Positions 7,526 to 17,087 of a stretch of 64,000 bases of DNA are shown piece after piece. The notes below the pieces were generated by a model. The model saw only the letters and a list, made by a program, of their open reading frames with translations. It searched no databases and was not told where the DNA came from. The stretch comes from Desulfotignum sp. GTDB lineage: Bacteria > Desulfobacterota > Desulfobacteria > Desulfobacterales > Desulfobacteraceae. Position 1 is the stretch's first letter, and every line of letters starts with the position of its first letter. A program made the position numbers and the translations under genes. The stretch covers positions 26,633 through 90,632 of the forward strand of contig JAABUB010000003.1 in NCBI GenBank assembly GCA_011389575.1, in the 5' to 3' direction.

Positions 7526-8800
7526 ATGGCAGAAATCCCGGTACCTGCAATGAAAAAGAAACAGCTGTGGAAAAAGTTCTTCATTAATATCAGCCTCATT
7601 GTCGTCCTTTTTCTCATGGGCATATTTATCGGGTTTGCCGTCCAGACAGACCGGCTGATCTCTGAACAATATCTGACCACTGCCCGGGCCCATTTCAAAA
7701 ACATCGTTTTGACCCGGAGATGGAATGCGGAACATGGCGGGATATTTATTAAAAAGGGTCCGGGTGTTCGATCCAACCCTTATCTGGAAAATCCGGACAT
7801 CACAGCTGCGGACGGGACCGTCTATACCATGAAAAACCCGGCCCTGATGACCCGGGAAATTTCTGAATACGCCCGGCAGTCCGGTGATTTCATCTATCAC
7901 ATTACCAGTCTCATTCCTTTGAACCCGGACAATGCCCCGGATGACTTTGAAAGAGCGGCCCTTTCCGGTTTTGAAGAAGGAAACAGCGAAGTCCACGCAC
8001 TGCAAAAGGACAACGCACGATCCATTTACCGGTATATGGCACCGCTGTATGTGGAAGACAGCTGTATGCCCTGCCATGCAAAGCAAGGGTACAAGGTCGG
8101 AGATGTCCGGGGCGGAATCAGTGTGACATTTGATGTGAGCGACACACAAAGAAAAATGGCCCGAAACCGGTTTGGTTTCATCGGTCTGGGTATTGCCGCC
8201 TCTCTGGCGTTGCTGGGTATTGTTCTGTTTCTTATTTCCCGGCTGGCCGGAAGTCTCTCAGAGGCTTACAGCATCATCGAAACAATGTCCATCACGGATG
8301 AGCTGACCCAGCTGTTCAACCGCCGGCATTTTCATGCCAGGCTGGATGAGGAGATTGCGCGGGCCCGGCGGTATGGCCATCCCCTGAGTCTGCTCATGAT
8401 GGATATCGATCATTTCAAAACAATCAATGACAGGTACGGTCACCAGACCGGTGATGACGTGCTCAAGGCCATTGCCGCCATATTCGGGTCCAACACCCGG
8501 AGCGCCGATATTGTGGCTCGGTATGGCGGTGAAGAGTTTGTGGTGCTTCTGCCGGAAACCGAAAATGAAACCGCCAGGATGACCGCGGACAAACTGCGGG
8601 CCGCTATTGAACGCCAGGCGTTCACTTCGCCGGATCAATCCCCATTTCACGTGACCGCCAGTTTCGGGGTTGCTTGTCTGGATATGACAGACAAAAACAA
8701 CGCAGACACCGCACAACAGATTGTCAAAATGGCGGACGATGCCATGTATCAGGCCAAACAGGCCGGCCGCAACCGGGTGGTGGTTTCTTCAGGGATGTGA
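7526..8800 (+). CDS. Membrane diguanylate cyclase with periplasmic DUF3365 heme-type sensor
   Basis: A membrane segment at about 21-40 leads to a periplasmic domain of about 170 residues of the DUF3365 (Tll0287-like) type, ending in CMPCH at 180-184, a c-type heme attachment motif. A second membrane segment lies at about 217-240, and a GGDEF domain runs from about 255. The active site is intact (GGEEF at 334-338), as is the inhibitory site (RSAD, 325-328). The protein probably senses redox state, oxygen or another heme ligand outside the inner membrane and makes c-di-GMP inside. It begins 10 bases after the truncated toxin and converges with the ATPase gene at 8832. Heme attachment is inferred from the motif. 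Confidence 0.88.
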   Translation: MAEIPVPAMKKKQLWKKFFINISLIVVLFLMGIFIGFAVQTDRLISEQYLTTARAHFKNIVLTRRWNAEHGGIFIKKGPGVRSNPYLENPDITAADGTVYTMKNPALMTREISEYARQSGDFIYHITSLIPLNPDNAPDDFERAALSGFEEGNSEVHALQKDNARSIYRYMAPLYVEDSCMPCHAKQGYKVGDVRGGISVTFDVSDTQRKMARNRFGFIGLGIAASLALLGIVLFLISRLAGSLSEAYSIIETMSITDELTQLFNRRHFHARLDEEIARARRYGHPLSLLMMDIDHFKTINDRYGHQTGDDVLKAIAAIFGSNTRSADIVARYGGEEFVVLLPETENETARMTADKLRAAIERQAFTSPDQSPFHVTASFGVACLDMTDKNNADTAQQIVKMADDAMYQAKQAGRNRVVVSSGM

Positions 8801-8831
8801 TTTTCCGATGCTGGTCAACTGATCGGGTTTT

Positions 8832-10217
8832 TCAGGGTTGATCCGGACCCAGCCTGAACAGGTGCAGGGGCAGGGGTTCGGTGGCAATCTGCTGGATTCT
8901 GCCCGGCGTGCGGGTTTTGGTCAAAATCAGGCTGTTGGCGTATTTGCCGATCTGTTTGAGATCGCCTGGCCGCAGTTGGCCGGTCCATTTGATTTCTATT
9001 GGATGGAACCCCTGCCCGTCTACATAGGCGACATCCACCTCTCCCCTGGCCTTGATGTAATACGTGGGAAAACGCCGGCGATAAAGGCCGGCCACGCAAG
9101 CTTCGACCAGCTTGCCGCATTTCTCGGGGTTCTCCAGAAAGGGTCGCAGTTGCTCGGTGAACGGATCTTTTGCCGGGTTCAGCCAGGCATTGACCGCATG
9201 CAGGATAAACGGATCCGTGAACATCACCTTGCGGGCCTTTTTGGGTGCCGCCGTCAGCTTGTCTTCCTGCAGGGCCGGCTGGACATAGACCACGTCCATG
9301 GATTCCAGCAGGCTGATGTAATCGGCCACGGTCTGGGGGTGGTCGATGGCAAGATCCTGACACAGCGCATTCCAGGTCACCTGGGAACCCAGCCGTTTCA
9401 AAACGGCTTGCAAAACCTGGCGCAGGTAATGCTCCTGCTTGTTGCGCTTGATCATATCCCCGCGGATCCAGTCACTGTAAACCGCAAAGACAGCCGGAGG
9501 AATACGGTCTTCCCCGGCCAGGGCGTTGATGGCGGTCAAAAAACCGCCGTGAACCAGGAACTTGTCAAAGGCCGCAAACAGCCGCGCCATAACCCCGGCA
9601 TCAACTTGCGGGACAGGTGCCATCAGGGCCTCATGTTCCCCAGCGGTCAGGGTCCGGGTCAGGGTGATCACCTCGTTGAAACCAAGGGGAAAAATCTGAA
9701 AATCAACCTGATCGGCCATCCCTCTTCTTCCGGGAAAACACATCCTGGCGTCTTTGATGATGACCATGTCCGAGCCGGACAGCACAAATATTACATCTTC
9801 CAAAGCGCCGCTGTCGGCAAGATATTTCACCCCCTTGTCCCAGCCGCGGATATAGGTGACCTCATCCAGAATGACAAACCGAATCCCGGCGGGTCCGGCC
9901 GGCTGCAAATGGTCTCCTATCAGGCGAACCAAGGCATGCTGGTCGTCGATCAATTCCCCGCTGAAAAAGGCAATGGCATGGGGATGGACACCACTTTTCA
10001 GAAGATGAGCCATCCATTGCTTTAACAGGGTGGTTTTGCCGACCTGGCGGCCGCCGCTGACCGTGTAAATGCCGGGCACTTGAACCGGCAGCCCAAGGAT
10101 CAGGGGAAACTCCCATACCATGGGCTGACGGCTCAGAACCTTCAAATGCGGATCCTGGGAAAAGAACTGGTCCGGGCTTTCCAGGTGCAGGTTGTGGGGG
10201 GCAAAGCGAATATCCAT
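8832..10217 (-). CDS. AAA_14/DUF4143-type ATP-binding protein
   Basis: The 461 residues include a Walker A at about 55-63 (GGRQVGKTTL) and a Walker B, VILDEV. A central region has LSGSDMVII and a PLGFNE stretch, and the C-terminal half is DUF4143-like with VDVAYVDGQGFHPIEIKW, reminiscent of a PD-(D/E)XK-fold segment. Such single-gene ATPases are common in bacteria and archaea; their role is unknown, with some suggested links to mobile or stress modules. The ATG at 10217 is preceded by GGAG, and a 16-base palindrome lies just upstream. It is monocistronic between convergent and same-strand neighbours. Confidence 0.8.
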   Translation of the reverse strand: MDIRFAPHNLHLESPDQFFSQDPHLKVLSRQPMVWEFPLILGLPVQVPGIYTVSGGRQVGKTTLLKQWMAHLLKSGVHPHAIAFFSGELIDDQHALVRLIGDHLQPAGPAGIRFVILDEVTYIRGWDKGVKYLADSGALEDVIFVLSGSDMVIIKDARMCFPGRRGMADQVDFQIFPLGFNEVITLTRTLTAGEHEALMAPVPQVDAGVMARLFAAFDKFLVHGGFLTAINALAGEDRIPPAVFAVYSDWIRGDMIKRNKQEHYLRQVLQAVLKRLGSQVTWNALCQDLAIDHPQTVADYISLLESMDVVYVQPALQEDKLTAAPKKARKVMFTDPFILHAVNAWLNPAKDPFTEQLRPFLENPEKCGKLVEACVAGLYRRRFPTYYIKARGEVDVAYVDGQGFHPIEIKWTGQLRPGDLKQIGKYANSLILTKTRTPGRIQQIATEPLPLHLFRLGPDQP

Positions 10218-10233
10218 GCTGTTCTCCAGTCAC

Positions 10234-10249
10234 TGAATAAATTTATTCA
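10234..10249. promoter_or_regulatory. 16-base perfect palindrome upstream of the ATPase gene
   Basis: TGAATAAATTTATTCA is its own reverse complement. It lies 17 bases before the ATPase start codon, next to the ribosome site. An operator is plausible; no regulator is identified. The rest of the gap to 10412 shows nothing I recognise. Confidence 0.4.
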
Positions 10250-10412
10250 ATGCCCATTGAGTATATATGTATGCTGTTGGAAATGCAAGAGAAATGGTTT
10301 TCCCGATATTGGGCAACCGGTTGTCGTCCTTGATTTCCCATTGAAGTGCCTTGGACCGGTCAAAATCATTTGCATTTACCAGAAGATTTGTTGTTTTCAC
10401 CTGTTTTGATTT

Positions 10413-11420
10413 TTAATCGAACCGGAATGTGCCATTTTTGAACAATGCCAGGCAGGCATCCACCGCCCCTGGATCGTAGAGCACTCCCTTGTTTTGGGAA
10501 ATTTCTTCGAGCGCAATATCCACGCCAAGGGCCGGCCGATAGGGTCTGTGAGAAGACATGGCTTCCACGACATCGGCAACACAGAGAATCCGTGATTCAA
10601 GAAGAATTTCATCGCCGGACAGCCCCTGGGGATATCCGGTGCCGTTCATTTTTTCATGATGCTCCAGAACCATCCGGGCAATAGGCCAGGGAAATTCAAC
10701 ATCGGCAATGATATTATATCCGGTCGTGGCGTGGGTTTTGATCAGAGCAAACTCGATTTCGGTCAGCTTGCCCGGCTTGCTCAGGATTTCCGCAGGCACG
10801 GATATTTTTCCCAGATCATGAACCCGTCCGGCCATATGAATCCCCTCTATCAGATCTTTTCCCAGGCTCATCTCTTCGGCCATGGCCACAGCAAGGCTGG
10901 CAACCCGCTGTTGATGCCCAGCCGTGTAGGGATCTCTGGTTTCTATGGTCCGGGTCATCACCTGAATCATCCCTTCCAAAGCATTTTTCAGCCCGGCAGT
11001 GCGCTCCATCACCCTATTTTCAAGTTCCTGCCGGTAGTTGCGGTTGGTAATCTCCAGTTTCAAACGGCGCAACGCATTCTGGACATTGATGACCAGCTCG
11101 CTGTTGTGAAACGGTTTGATGATATATCCATAGGTCCCTGATTCTATGACGGCACGAGCGGTTTCAGGGTCATCTTCCCCTGTCACCATCAGAACCGCTG
11201 TGTCCGGATGGTGATCATTGATATGCCTTGCCAGATCGATGCCGGATTCATCCGGCATGTTCACGTCACACAGGGCCAGGGCCACGGCGTGGTTTTCAAG
11301 ATGATTCCTCGCCTCTTTGCCATTGGCCGCAAAAAAGCAGTTGAATCCGTGTGTTGAAAGTATCTGGCCCAGTAACCGCCGTAATTGTTCTTCATCATCC
11401 ACCACCAGTATTTTTGCCAT
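10413..11420 (-). CDS. Response regulator with HD-GYP phosphodiesterase domain
   Basis: A receiver domain (about 1-120, phosphoacceptor D52 in CDVNMPD) is joined to an HD-GYP domain (about 150-335). Metal and active-site motifs are present: HQQRV, GRVHDLGKI (the HD pair), LEHHEKMNGTGYPQGL (the GYP motif) and ILCVADVVEAM. It is expected to hydrolyse c-di-GMP under phosphorelay control, opposing the cyclases nearby. The ATG at 11420 follows AGGGAAG. The longer frame to 11465 would overlap the end of the upstream kinase by a few bases. It is the last gene of the hybrid-kinase run 20297-10413. Confidence 0.9.
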   Translation of the reverse strand: MAKILVVDDEEQLRRLLGQILSTHGFNCFFAANGKEARNHLENHAVALALCDVNMPDESGIDLARHINDHHPDTAVLMVTGEDDPETARAVIESGTYGYIIKPFHNSELVINVQNALRRLKLEITNRNYRQELENRVMERTAGLKNALEGMIQVMTRTIETRDPYTAGHQQRVASLAVAMAEEMSLGKDLIEGIHMAGRVHDLGKISVPAEILSKPGKLTEIEFALIKTHATTGYNIIADVEFPWPIARMVLEHHEKMNGTGYPQGLSGDEILLESRILCVADVVEAMSSHRPYRPALGVDIALEEISQNKGVLYDPGAVDACLALFKNGTFRFD

Positions 11421-11461
11421 GTTTCTTCCCTGTTCGTCAGAAAAAAATTGTGTCGTTTTCA

Positions 11462-14284
11462 TCATTTGTTGTCCAGGGCCTGCCGCACTGTGGCGGCCAG
11501 TGCCTGGATCGATAACGGCTTCTGGATGAAATGCATCCCGTTGTCCAGAACCCCCTGGCCCGCGATCACGTCCGCCGTGTATCCGGACATGAGCACCCGC
11601 TTCATATCCGGATAACGGGTGGAAATGCGATCCGCCAGTTCCCGGCCGTTCATCTCCGGCATGACCACATCCGTCAGCAGCAGACGAATTTTTCCTGCGT
11701 GTTTTTCAGCCAGAACCAGGGCATCGTCCGGACGGGTTGCGCCCAGAACCTTGTAGTTCAGGCTTTCCAGCAACCGCGTCGCCATGGCCAGAAGGGCGGG
11801 CTCATCTTCCACCACCAGGAGGGTTTCCCCCCGGCCTGTTTCAGGTTTCAGTTCCTCCGGCCCTGTTTCCCCATCCAGACCGGTCGTGTCCCGGGGGAAA
11901 TACAGTTTAAAAGTCGTTCCATGGCCCGGCTCACTGTAGGCGTAGATGAACCCCTTGTTCTGTTTCATGATGCCGTACACCATGGGCAGGCCCAGCCCCG
12001 TACCCTGGCCGACCTTTTTGGTGGTAAAAAAGGGTTCGAAAATGAGATCCAGGGTATTTTTATCCATGCCGCAGCCGTTGTCACTGACTGCCACCAGGAC
12101 ATACTCTCCCAGAGCAAACCCTTTATGTTCAGTGCAGTCGTCTGAACCCAAAACCACATTCCCGGTTTCGATATGGATTTCTCCGATTCCTTGGATGGCA
12201 TCCCGGGCATTGACACACAGGTTCACCAGAATCTGATCCATCTGGGACGGGTCGATGCAGACCTGCCACACTTCGGTTCCCGGATGCCAGAAAAGGGTGA
12301 GATCTTCCCGCAGCAGGCGCCGAAGCATCTTGAGCATGCCCTCGACAGCCGAGTTTAGGTCCAGCACCTTCGGGGAAACCGTCTGTTTCCGGGCAAAGGC
12401 CAGTAATTTTCGGGTGATCTCCGAGGTGCGCTGGGCCGCATGTTCAATCTGTTCAAAATCGGCATACCGCGGATCAGATCTATCCATTTTTATCATGGCC
12501 AGCTGAGCGGTTCCCATGATGACACTGAGCATGTTGTTGTAGTCATGGGCCACACCGCCGGCCAGCCGGCCCACGGATTCCATCTTCTGGGCCTGCTGGA
12601 ACTGGGCTGAAAGTTCCAGCTGCTCGGTGATGTCCCGCTTGACAGCCACATAGTTGATGATGTTGCCGGCACCATCGTGCACCGGGGAAATGGTTGCCTC
12701 TTCTGTAAATTGTCTGCCGTCCTTGCGTTTGTTGATCATGCGGCCCTGCCAGATGCGGCCGCTGGTGATCTTTTTCCACAGCTGCTGATAAAACGCCTCG
12801 TCCTGTTCACCGCTGTTGAGAATGCGCGGGTTCCGGCCGAGAACTTCGGTCCGGGAATATCCGGTCACTGTTTCAAAGGCAGGGTTGACATACTGGATCG
12901 TGCCGTCCGGATCCGTGATCACGATGGTTTCCCCGGCCTGCTCCACGGCCAGGGTCACCTTCGAAAGTTCGGCCTCCCTGGCCTCTCTGGTCTGTACTTC
13001 CGCTTTCAGGTCCTCCAGGATGCGGCTTGTTTTGCGGTAGTTTTTTTGCAATTGTTCATTTGCCTGCTGCAGGGCATCATAGTTTTTTTTGGATCGGGTG
13101 ATATCCTGAAAACTGCCCTGAACCTTTACGATGTGACCGGTATTGTCCCTGACCGCCTCCCCCGTGGTTCTGACCCAGACGCGCTTGCCGGTCCGGGAGA
13201 TGATCTCCATGCGTTCATCATAGGGGATTCCTTTTTGAACACAATCCGTGAAAACCCGCTGGATTTTTTCCTGCCATTCAGGGGCATAGAACTGGATTCC
13301 TTCGGAGACAGCAGGCGCATGACCCCGGGGCATCTCATGGATATCGGCAACCGCATCCGACCATGTCATGGTATTTGTGCCCAGGTCAACGCTCCAGCCG
13401 CCGAATCGGGCGGTTTTCCCTGCAATTTTGAGCAGGGCGTAGCTGGCCTCCAGTTCTTTTTGTGCGGCTTTTCGTTCGGTGATGTCATGGATGATTGAGT
13501 GCAGCAGGTCTTTACCGGCGGATTCGATCCTGGAGCTGTAGACAGCCACATCCCGGACCGATCCGTCAGCCATGCGGTGCCTGAATTCAAAAAAGGTCTG
13601 TTTTCCTGTGCGCGTGTCTTCCATCCTGGCCTTCACCTGCTCGGGCGGGAGCGTGTTGATATCCATCATCTTCATCCGGCACAGTTCATCCCGGGACCAG
13701 CCGTAAAAGAATGCGGCAGCCTCGTTGGCATCAACGATACGGCCGTCGAAGGGATCGACCACCAGTTTCACTGCCGTGTGTTTTTCAAATAAATTACGAA
13801 ACAGGGCCTCTTTGGCCTGCAGTGCCTGTGTCCGTTCGGCCACCCGGGCTTCCAATTGTGCCTTTTCGGTCTGCAGGCGGCGGTTGGCCTGCTTGACCTT
13901 GGCCATGGCCCGGATCTGGGCGGTCAGTTCCAATGGTTCCAGGGGTTTGGTCAGAAATCCCTCGGCACCTGTCTCCAACGCTTTGACCCGGCTGGCTGCG
14001 TCGGTTTTAAGGGCTGTGAGAAAAACCACGGGAATATCCTTGAGCGGCTCATCCGCCTTGAGCCGGCGGCATACCTCAAACCCGTCCATGCCGGGCATGA
14101 CAATATCCAACAGGATCACGTCCGGGTCTTGGGCAGTGGCCAGTGCAATCCCGTCCGGCCCGTTTGTGGCTGTCAGAACCCGGGTTTGGGGAAGGGCATC
14201 CCGCACCACGGCGCTGAGGGTGGTCAAATTGTCCGGTTTGTCGTCAATGGCCAGGAGCGTGATGATGATGTCACTGGTTTCCAT
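11462..14284 (-). CDS. Hybrid histidine kinase REC-PAS-PAS-PAS-HisKA-HATPase-REC
   Basis: The N-terminal receiver has LAIDDK and the phosphoacceptor in VILLDIVMPGMDG. At least three PAS-type segments follow; one has the classic ITDPDGTIQYVNPAFETVTGY. HisKA has GRLAGGVAHDYNNML and HATPase_c has DNGCGM and GQGTGLGL. A C-terminal receiver has LLLTDVVMPEMNG. There are no membrane segments, so it is cytoplasmic and probably takes its signal by phosphotransfer from a partner and by PAS ligands. The ATG at 14284 follows AAGGTG and overlaps the preceding gene by 14 bases. Its 3' 1.1 kb is a diverged copy of the 3' end of the kinase at 17088-20297. Confidence 0.9.
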   Translation of the reverse strand: METSDIIITLLAIDDKPDNLTTLSAVVRDALPQTRVLTATNGPDGIALATAQDPDVILLDIVMPGMDGFEVCRRLKADEPLKDIPVVFLTALKTDAASRVKALETGAEGFLTKPLEPLELTAQIRAMAKVKQANRRLQTEKAQLEARVAERTQALQAKEALFRNLFEKHTAVKLVVDPFDGRIVDANEAAAFFYGWSRDELCRMKMMDINTLPPEQVKARMEDTRTGKQTFFEFRHRMADGSVRDVAVYSSRIESAGKDLLHSIIHDITERKAAQKELEASYALLKIAGKTARFGGWSVDLGTNTMTWSDAVADIHEMPRGHAPAVSEGIQFYAPEWQEKIQRVFTDCVQKGIPYDERMEIISRTGKRVWVRTTGEAVRDNTGHIVKVQGSFQDITRSKKNYDALQQANEQLQKNYRKTSRILEDLKAEVQTREAREAELSKVTLAVEQAGETIVITDPDGTIQYVNPAFETVTGYSRTEVLGRNPRILNSGEQDEAFYQQLWKKITSGRIWQGRMINKRKDGRQFTEEATISPVHDGAGNIINYVAVKRDITEQLELSAQFQQAQKMESVGRLAGGVAHDYNNMLSVIMGTAQLAMIKMDRSDPRYADFEQIEHAAQRTSEITRKLLAFARKQTVSPKVLDLNSAVEGMLKMLRRLLREDLTLFWHPGTEVWQVCIDPSQMDQILVNLCVNARDAIQGIGEIHIETGNVVLGSDDCTEHKGFALGEYVLVAVSDNGCGMDKNTLDLIFEPFFTTKKVGQGTGLGLPMVYGIMKQNKGFIYAYSEPGHGTTFKLYFPRDTTGLDGETGPEELKPETGRGETLLVVEDEPALLAMATRLLESLNYKVLGATRPDDALVLAEKHAGKIRLLLTDVVMPEMNGRELADRISTRYPDMKRVLMSGYTADVIAGQGVLDNGMHFIQKPLSIQALAATVRQALDNK
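11466..12609. repeat. Diverged 1.14-kb repeat, copy 1
   Basis: This stretch encodes the HisKA-HATPase-REC end of the kinase at 11462. It aligns by eye over its full length with 17091-18234, with long identical runs and no evident length difference. It is a direct repeat, so recombination with copy 2 would delete the kinases between them. Confidence 0.7.
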
Positions 14285-16955
14285 ACAGCACCTTTTCAAT
14301 CGTTGTTTTGAGCATTTGCGCATCAATGGGTTTGGAGACATAGCCGTCAAATCCCCGGGACAGAATGGTCTCCTGGTCGCCTTTCATGGCGCTGGCCGTG
14401 ACGGCCACCACGGGGATGTCCCGGAGGTCTTCATCTTCCCGGATGGCGGCCAGGGCCGCATATCCGTCCATGACCGGCAGGGCCAGGTCCATCAGGATCA
14501 GGTCGGGCCGATCCTGTCTGGCCTGTGCCACCCCGGCTTTTCCGTTCCGGGCTTCGACCACGGTGCAGGTTTCTTGCAGCAGGGCCTGCAGGGTGCGCAG
14601 GTTGTCCGGGTTGTCCTCCACCACCAGGATTTTGGGTTTTCCAGATACCGTCCGGCGGCGGATGGGGGGCCGCTTGCCCGGGTTTGCATCCGCCGGCGGC
14701 GCGACCATTCCGGCGACAGAGGCCAGCAGGTCTTTGCGGCGGATGTCGCCCTTGCGGATCAACTGGTAAATATGGTTGTGCCGGAGAAACCCCAGTTCCT
14801 CCCGGGTCACCTGCCGGGCCGCCAGAATGAGCACGGGCAGTTTTTCGGTCCGGGCCGTGCCCCGGATCTCCTTGAGCACGGCAAACCCGTCCATCTCCGG
14901 CATCATCAAATCGAGGATCACGGCATCGGGAACCTCCTCTTGGATTCGGGCCAGGGCCTCGATGCCGTTTTTCGCCGTTCGGATGTCATACCCCTGTTCG
15001 GCAAGCATCTCGGTCATCTGGATCACGATGGCTTCGGAATCTTCCACCAGCAGGATCCGGTGGCCGGCCGGCCCGGTTTGCCCGGATGGCTGGGCAGCCG
15101 GCCGCGGGGGTTTTGGATACGCATCCGCTGCCTCTTTTTTTGGCAGGGAAAGACGCAGGGGCAGGCGCAGGGTAAAGGTCGAGCCCTGTTTGGGCGTGCT
15201 TTCCACAAAGATGTCTCCCCCCAGCATTCGGGCGTATTTGCGGGCAATGGCCAGGCCCAGGCCGGTGCCGGCATAGGGACGTGACGTGCTGTCGTCCACC
15301 TGATGAAATTCATCGAAAATACAGGCAAGCTCACTGTTGGAAATACCGATGCCCGAGTCAATGACACAGATATCCAGCCCGTCGTTCTGATGCCGGGCCG
15401 TGATCTCCACGGATCCGGTTTGAGTGAACTTCACGGCATTGCCTGCCAGATTTTGAAGGATATGCCGCACTTTTTCAGGGTCGCTGAACAGCGGGGGAAG
15501 GTCTGCTTCCACTCGGTTGATCAGGTCAATATTTTTCTCTTGGGCCAGGGGGTCGAGCATCTCAACTACCGTGTCTGTCAGTTTCCGGATGGCAAAGGTG
15601 TCAGGGGTGATTTCCTCCCGGCCCGCCTCGATGCGGGACAGGTCGAGAATGTCGTTGATCAGGGAGAGCAGATGTTTTTCGTTGCGCTCGATGATCTCCA
15701 GGTACCCGTGTTCCTCTTCAGGGATTGTGCTGCCCAGGCGCCTGGCCAGCACCCCGGACAGGGCGATGACCGAGTTGAGGGGGGTGCGCAGCTCGTGGCT
15801 CATATTGGCCAGAAATATAGACTTGAGCCGGCTGGCATGTTCCAGTTCCCGGCTCTGGGTCTCCAGCTCGGCATTCATCTCGGTGAGTTCGCTGGTCTGG
15901 GTTTCCAGCCGGTCGGCCAGCTCCTGGATCTGACGGTACAGGAGCATCCCGTTTAGCCGGGCCGTGATGATGGGCAGAACATCGGTGATCAGCCGGAGGG
16001 CTTTGTGTTCATAGGGGCGGATACCGGCCAGGGAGATCACCGCCACCGGGGTTTCTTCGGCAAGCACGGGTATGGTGATGATCTCCCGGGGTCTGAACTC
16101 CCCGGTCACGGCGGAAAAGGTGAGGCAGGTGTCGTCAGGGATGGCCGTGATATGCTGGACCTGCCCGCTGGCCAGGGCGCTTCCGAATTCCCCTTCCAGG
16201 GTGTCTTTGGAAAACGCGGTCCGGCCGCCGGCGGTGAGACCGATGGATTCGAACATCTCAAAAGCGGCCTGATCGGCAGTGAGCAGATACACGGCCCCGA
16301 TCTGGGAGCCGGTATGGTTCATGAGCTGGGAGAGCAGTTTCCGGCAAAAGGTTTTTGCGTCTGTTTCGGTAAACAGGATGCCCACAAGGGATGCTGTATG
16401 ATCATTGATCTCCATCTCAACCTGAAGGGTTTGTGCCATGTCATCAAAAGCGGCCCCCACGGTTCCGAATTCGTTGGTTGAATCAATGCTGCACCGGACG
16501 GCAAAATCTCCTTCCCGGACCCGGTCTGCGGCATTGGCGATCTGTGTGAGAGGCATTCGAATCCATTTGACCAGAAAAATGGAAATGATCAGGGTGAACA
16601 ACAGACAGGCAGTGACATACAGGTAGAACCGTTGATCCAGACGGGTTTTCCGTTCCGAGGCATCCTTGAATAGCTTGTCGGCCTCGTTCCGGGCAAACGC
16701 GTTCACCGTGGCGGTAAACAAATATATTTTCCGGGCCTGGGCCCCGCCGATCCCGGCCGGTTTGGTGCGGTCGGCCGCTTCCTGCACCTTTCCCTGGTGC
16801 AGGCGCCGAATGGTTTCTTCCCGGATGGTGTTCCATTTCACAAACTCGTTACGCAGGCCGGCGATATCTTCAGCCGGCCCGAGGTAAAACCCGGCCATGA
16901 CATCGAGCCGTTGAAACGCGTCTGTCAATGCACCTGTCCAGAAAAGACGGGTCAT
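14271..16955 (-). CDS. Hybrid histidine kinase HAMP-GAF-HisKA-HATPase-REC-REC, 5'-truncated
   Basis: The C-terminal part is intact: one membrane segment (LYVTACLLFTLIISIFLV), HAMP, a GAF-like domain, HisKA with ANMSHELRTPLNSV, HATPase_c with DSGIGI and GTGLGLAIA, then two receivers (VILDLMMPEMDG and ILMDLALPVMDG). The N terminus is abnormal. A four-helix-bundle sensor should begin with a first membrane segment, but only its second half is present, and residues upstream of about 16930 do not read as kinase sequence. The other frame there reads like a CheR N terminus. The start at 16955 is a guess, with no ribosome site seen. A deletion fusing two genes is likely, and the kinase may be poorly expressed or dead. 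Confidence 0.8.
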   Translation of the reverse strand: MTRLFWTGALTDAFQRLDVMAGFYLGPAEDIAGLRNEFVKWNTIREETIRRLHQGKVQEAADRTKPAGIGGAQARKIYLFTATVNAFARNEADKLFKDASERKTRLDQRFYLYVTACLLFTLIISIFLVKWIRMPLTQIANAADRVREGDFAVRCSIDSTNEFGTVGAAFDDMAQTLQVEMEINDHTASLVGILFTETDAKTFCRKLLSQLMNHTGSQIGAVYLLTADQAAFEMFESIGLTAGGRTAFSKDTLEGEFGSALASGQVQHITAIPDDTCLTFSAVTGEFRPREIITIPVLAEETPVAVISLAGIRPYEHKALRLITDVLPIITARLNGMLLYRQIQELADRLETQTSELTEMNAELETQSRELEHASRLKSIFLANMSHELRTPLNSVIALSGVLARRLGSTIPEEEHGYLEIIERNEKHLLSLINDILDLSRIEAGREEITPDTFAIRKLTDTVVEMLDPLAQEKNIDLINRVEADLPPLFSDPEKVRHILQNLAGNAVKFTQTGSVEITARHQNDGLDICVIDSGIGISNSELACIFDEFHQVDDSTSRPYAGTGLGLAIARKYARMLGGDIFVESTPKQGSTFTLRLPLRLSLPKKEAADAYPKPPRPAAQPSGQTGPAGHRILLVEDSEAIVIQMTEMLAEQGYDIRTAKNGIEALARIQEEVPDAVILDLMMPEMDGFAVLKEIRGTARTEKLPVLILAARQVTREELGFLRHNHIYQLIRKGDIRRKDLLASVAGMVAPPADANPGKRPPIRRRTVSGKPKILVVEDNPDNLRTLQALLQETCTVVEARNGKAGVAQARQDRPDLILMDLALPVMDGYAALAAIREDEDLRDIPVVAVTASAMKGDQETILSRGFDGYVSKPIDAQMLKTTIEKVLYGNQ

Positions 16956-17055
16956 GGCTGGAGGTATCCAGCCCGTGCATCCGGTCCATGGTCTGGATGA
17001 TCGCATCCACCAGGATGTGGGGTCTGTAGGGCTGGTCATGGGTTGCTCCCGTCAT
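16930..17055 (-). pseudogene. CheR-like N-terminal fragment fused out of frame to the kinase
   Basis: From an ATG at 17055 the frame gives about 42 protein-like residues, including ILVDAIIQTMDRMHGLD and HDPSFLDRCIDRR, resembling the helical N-terminal domain of CheR-type chemotaxis methyltransferases. It then runs out of frame into the kinase at about 16930. No SAM-binding domain follows. I read it as the 5' remnant of a cheR-like gene left by a deletion. The match is from memory of the family, so the family name is tentative. Confidence 0.45.
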
Positions 17056-17087
17056 GGGCTGTATTTGTCTCCAAAAAAAGGGTGGCT

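Noticed and set aside
8838-10025. Plus-strand frame of 395 codons opposite the DUF4143 ATPase
   Set aside because: The minus strand has intact Walker motifs and a good start. The plus frame shows no family resemblance.
13725-15284. Long plus-strand frame of 519 codons
   Set aside because: It lies opposite two hybrid kinases with clear domains, has no ribosome site and no motif. It is a shadow of GC-rich codon use.
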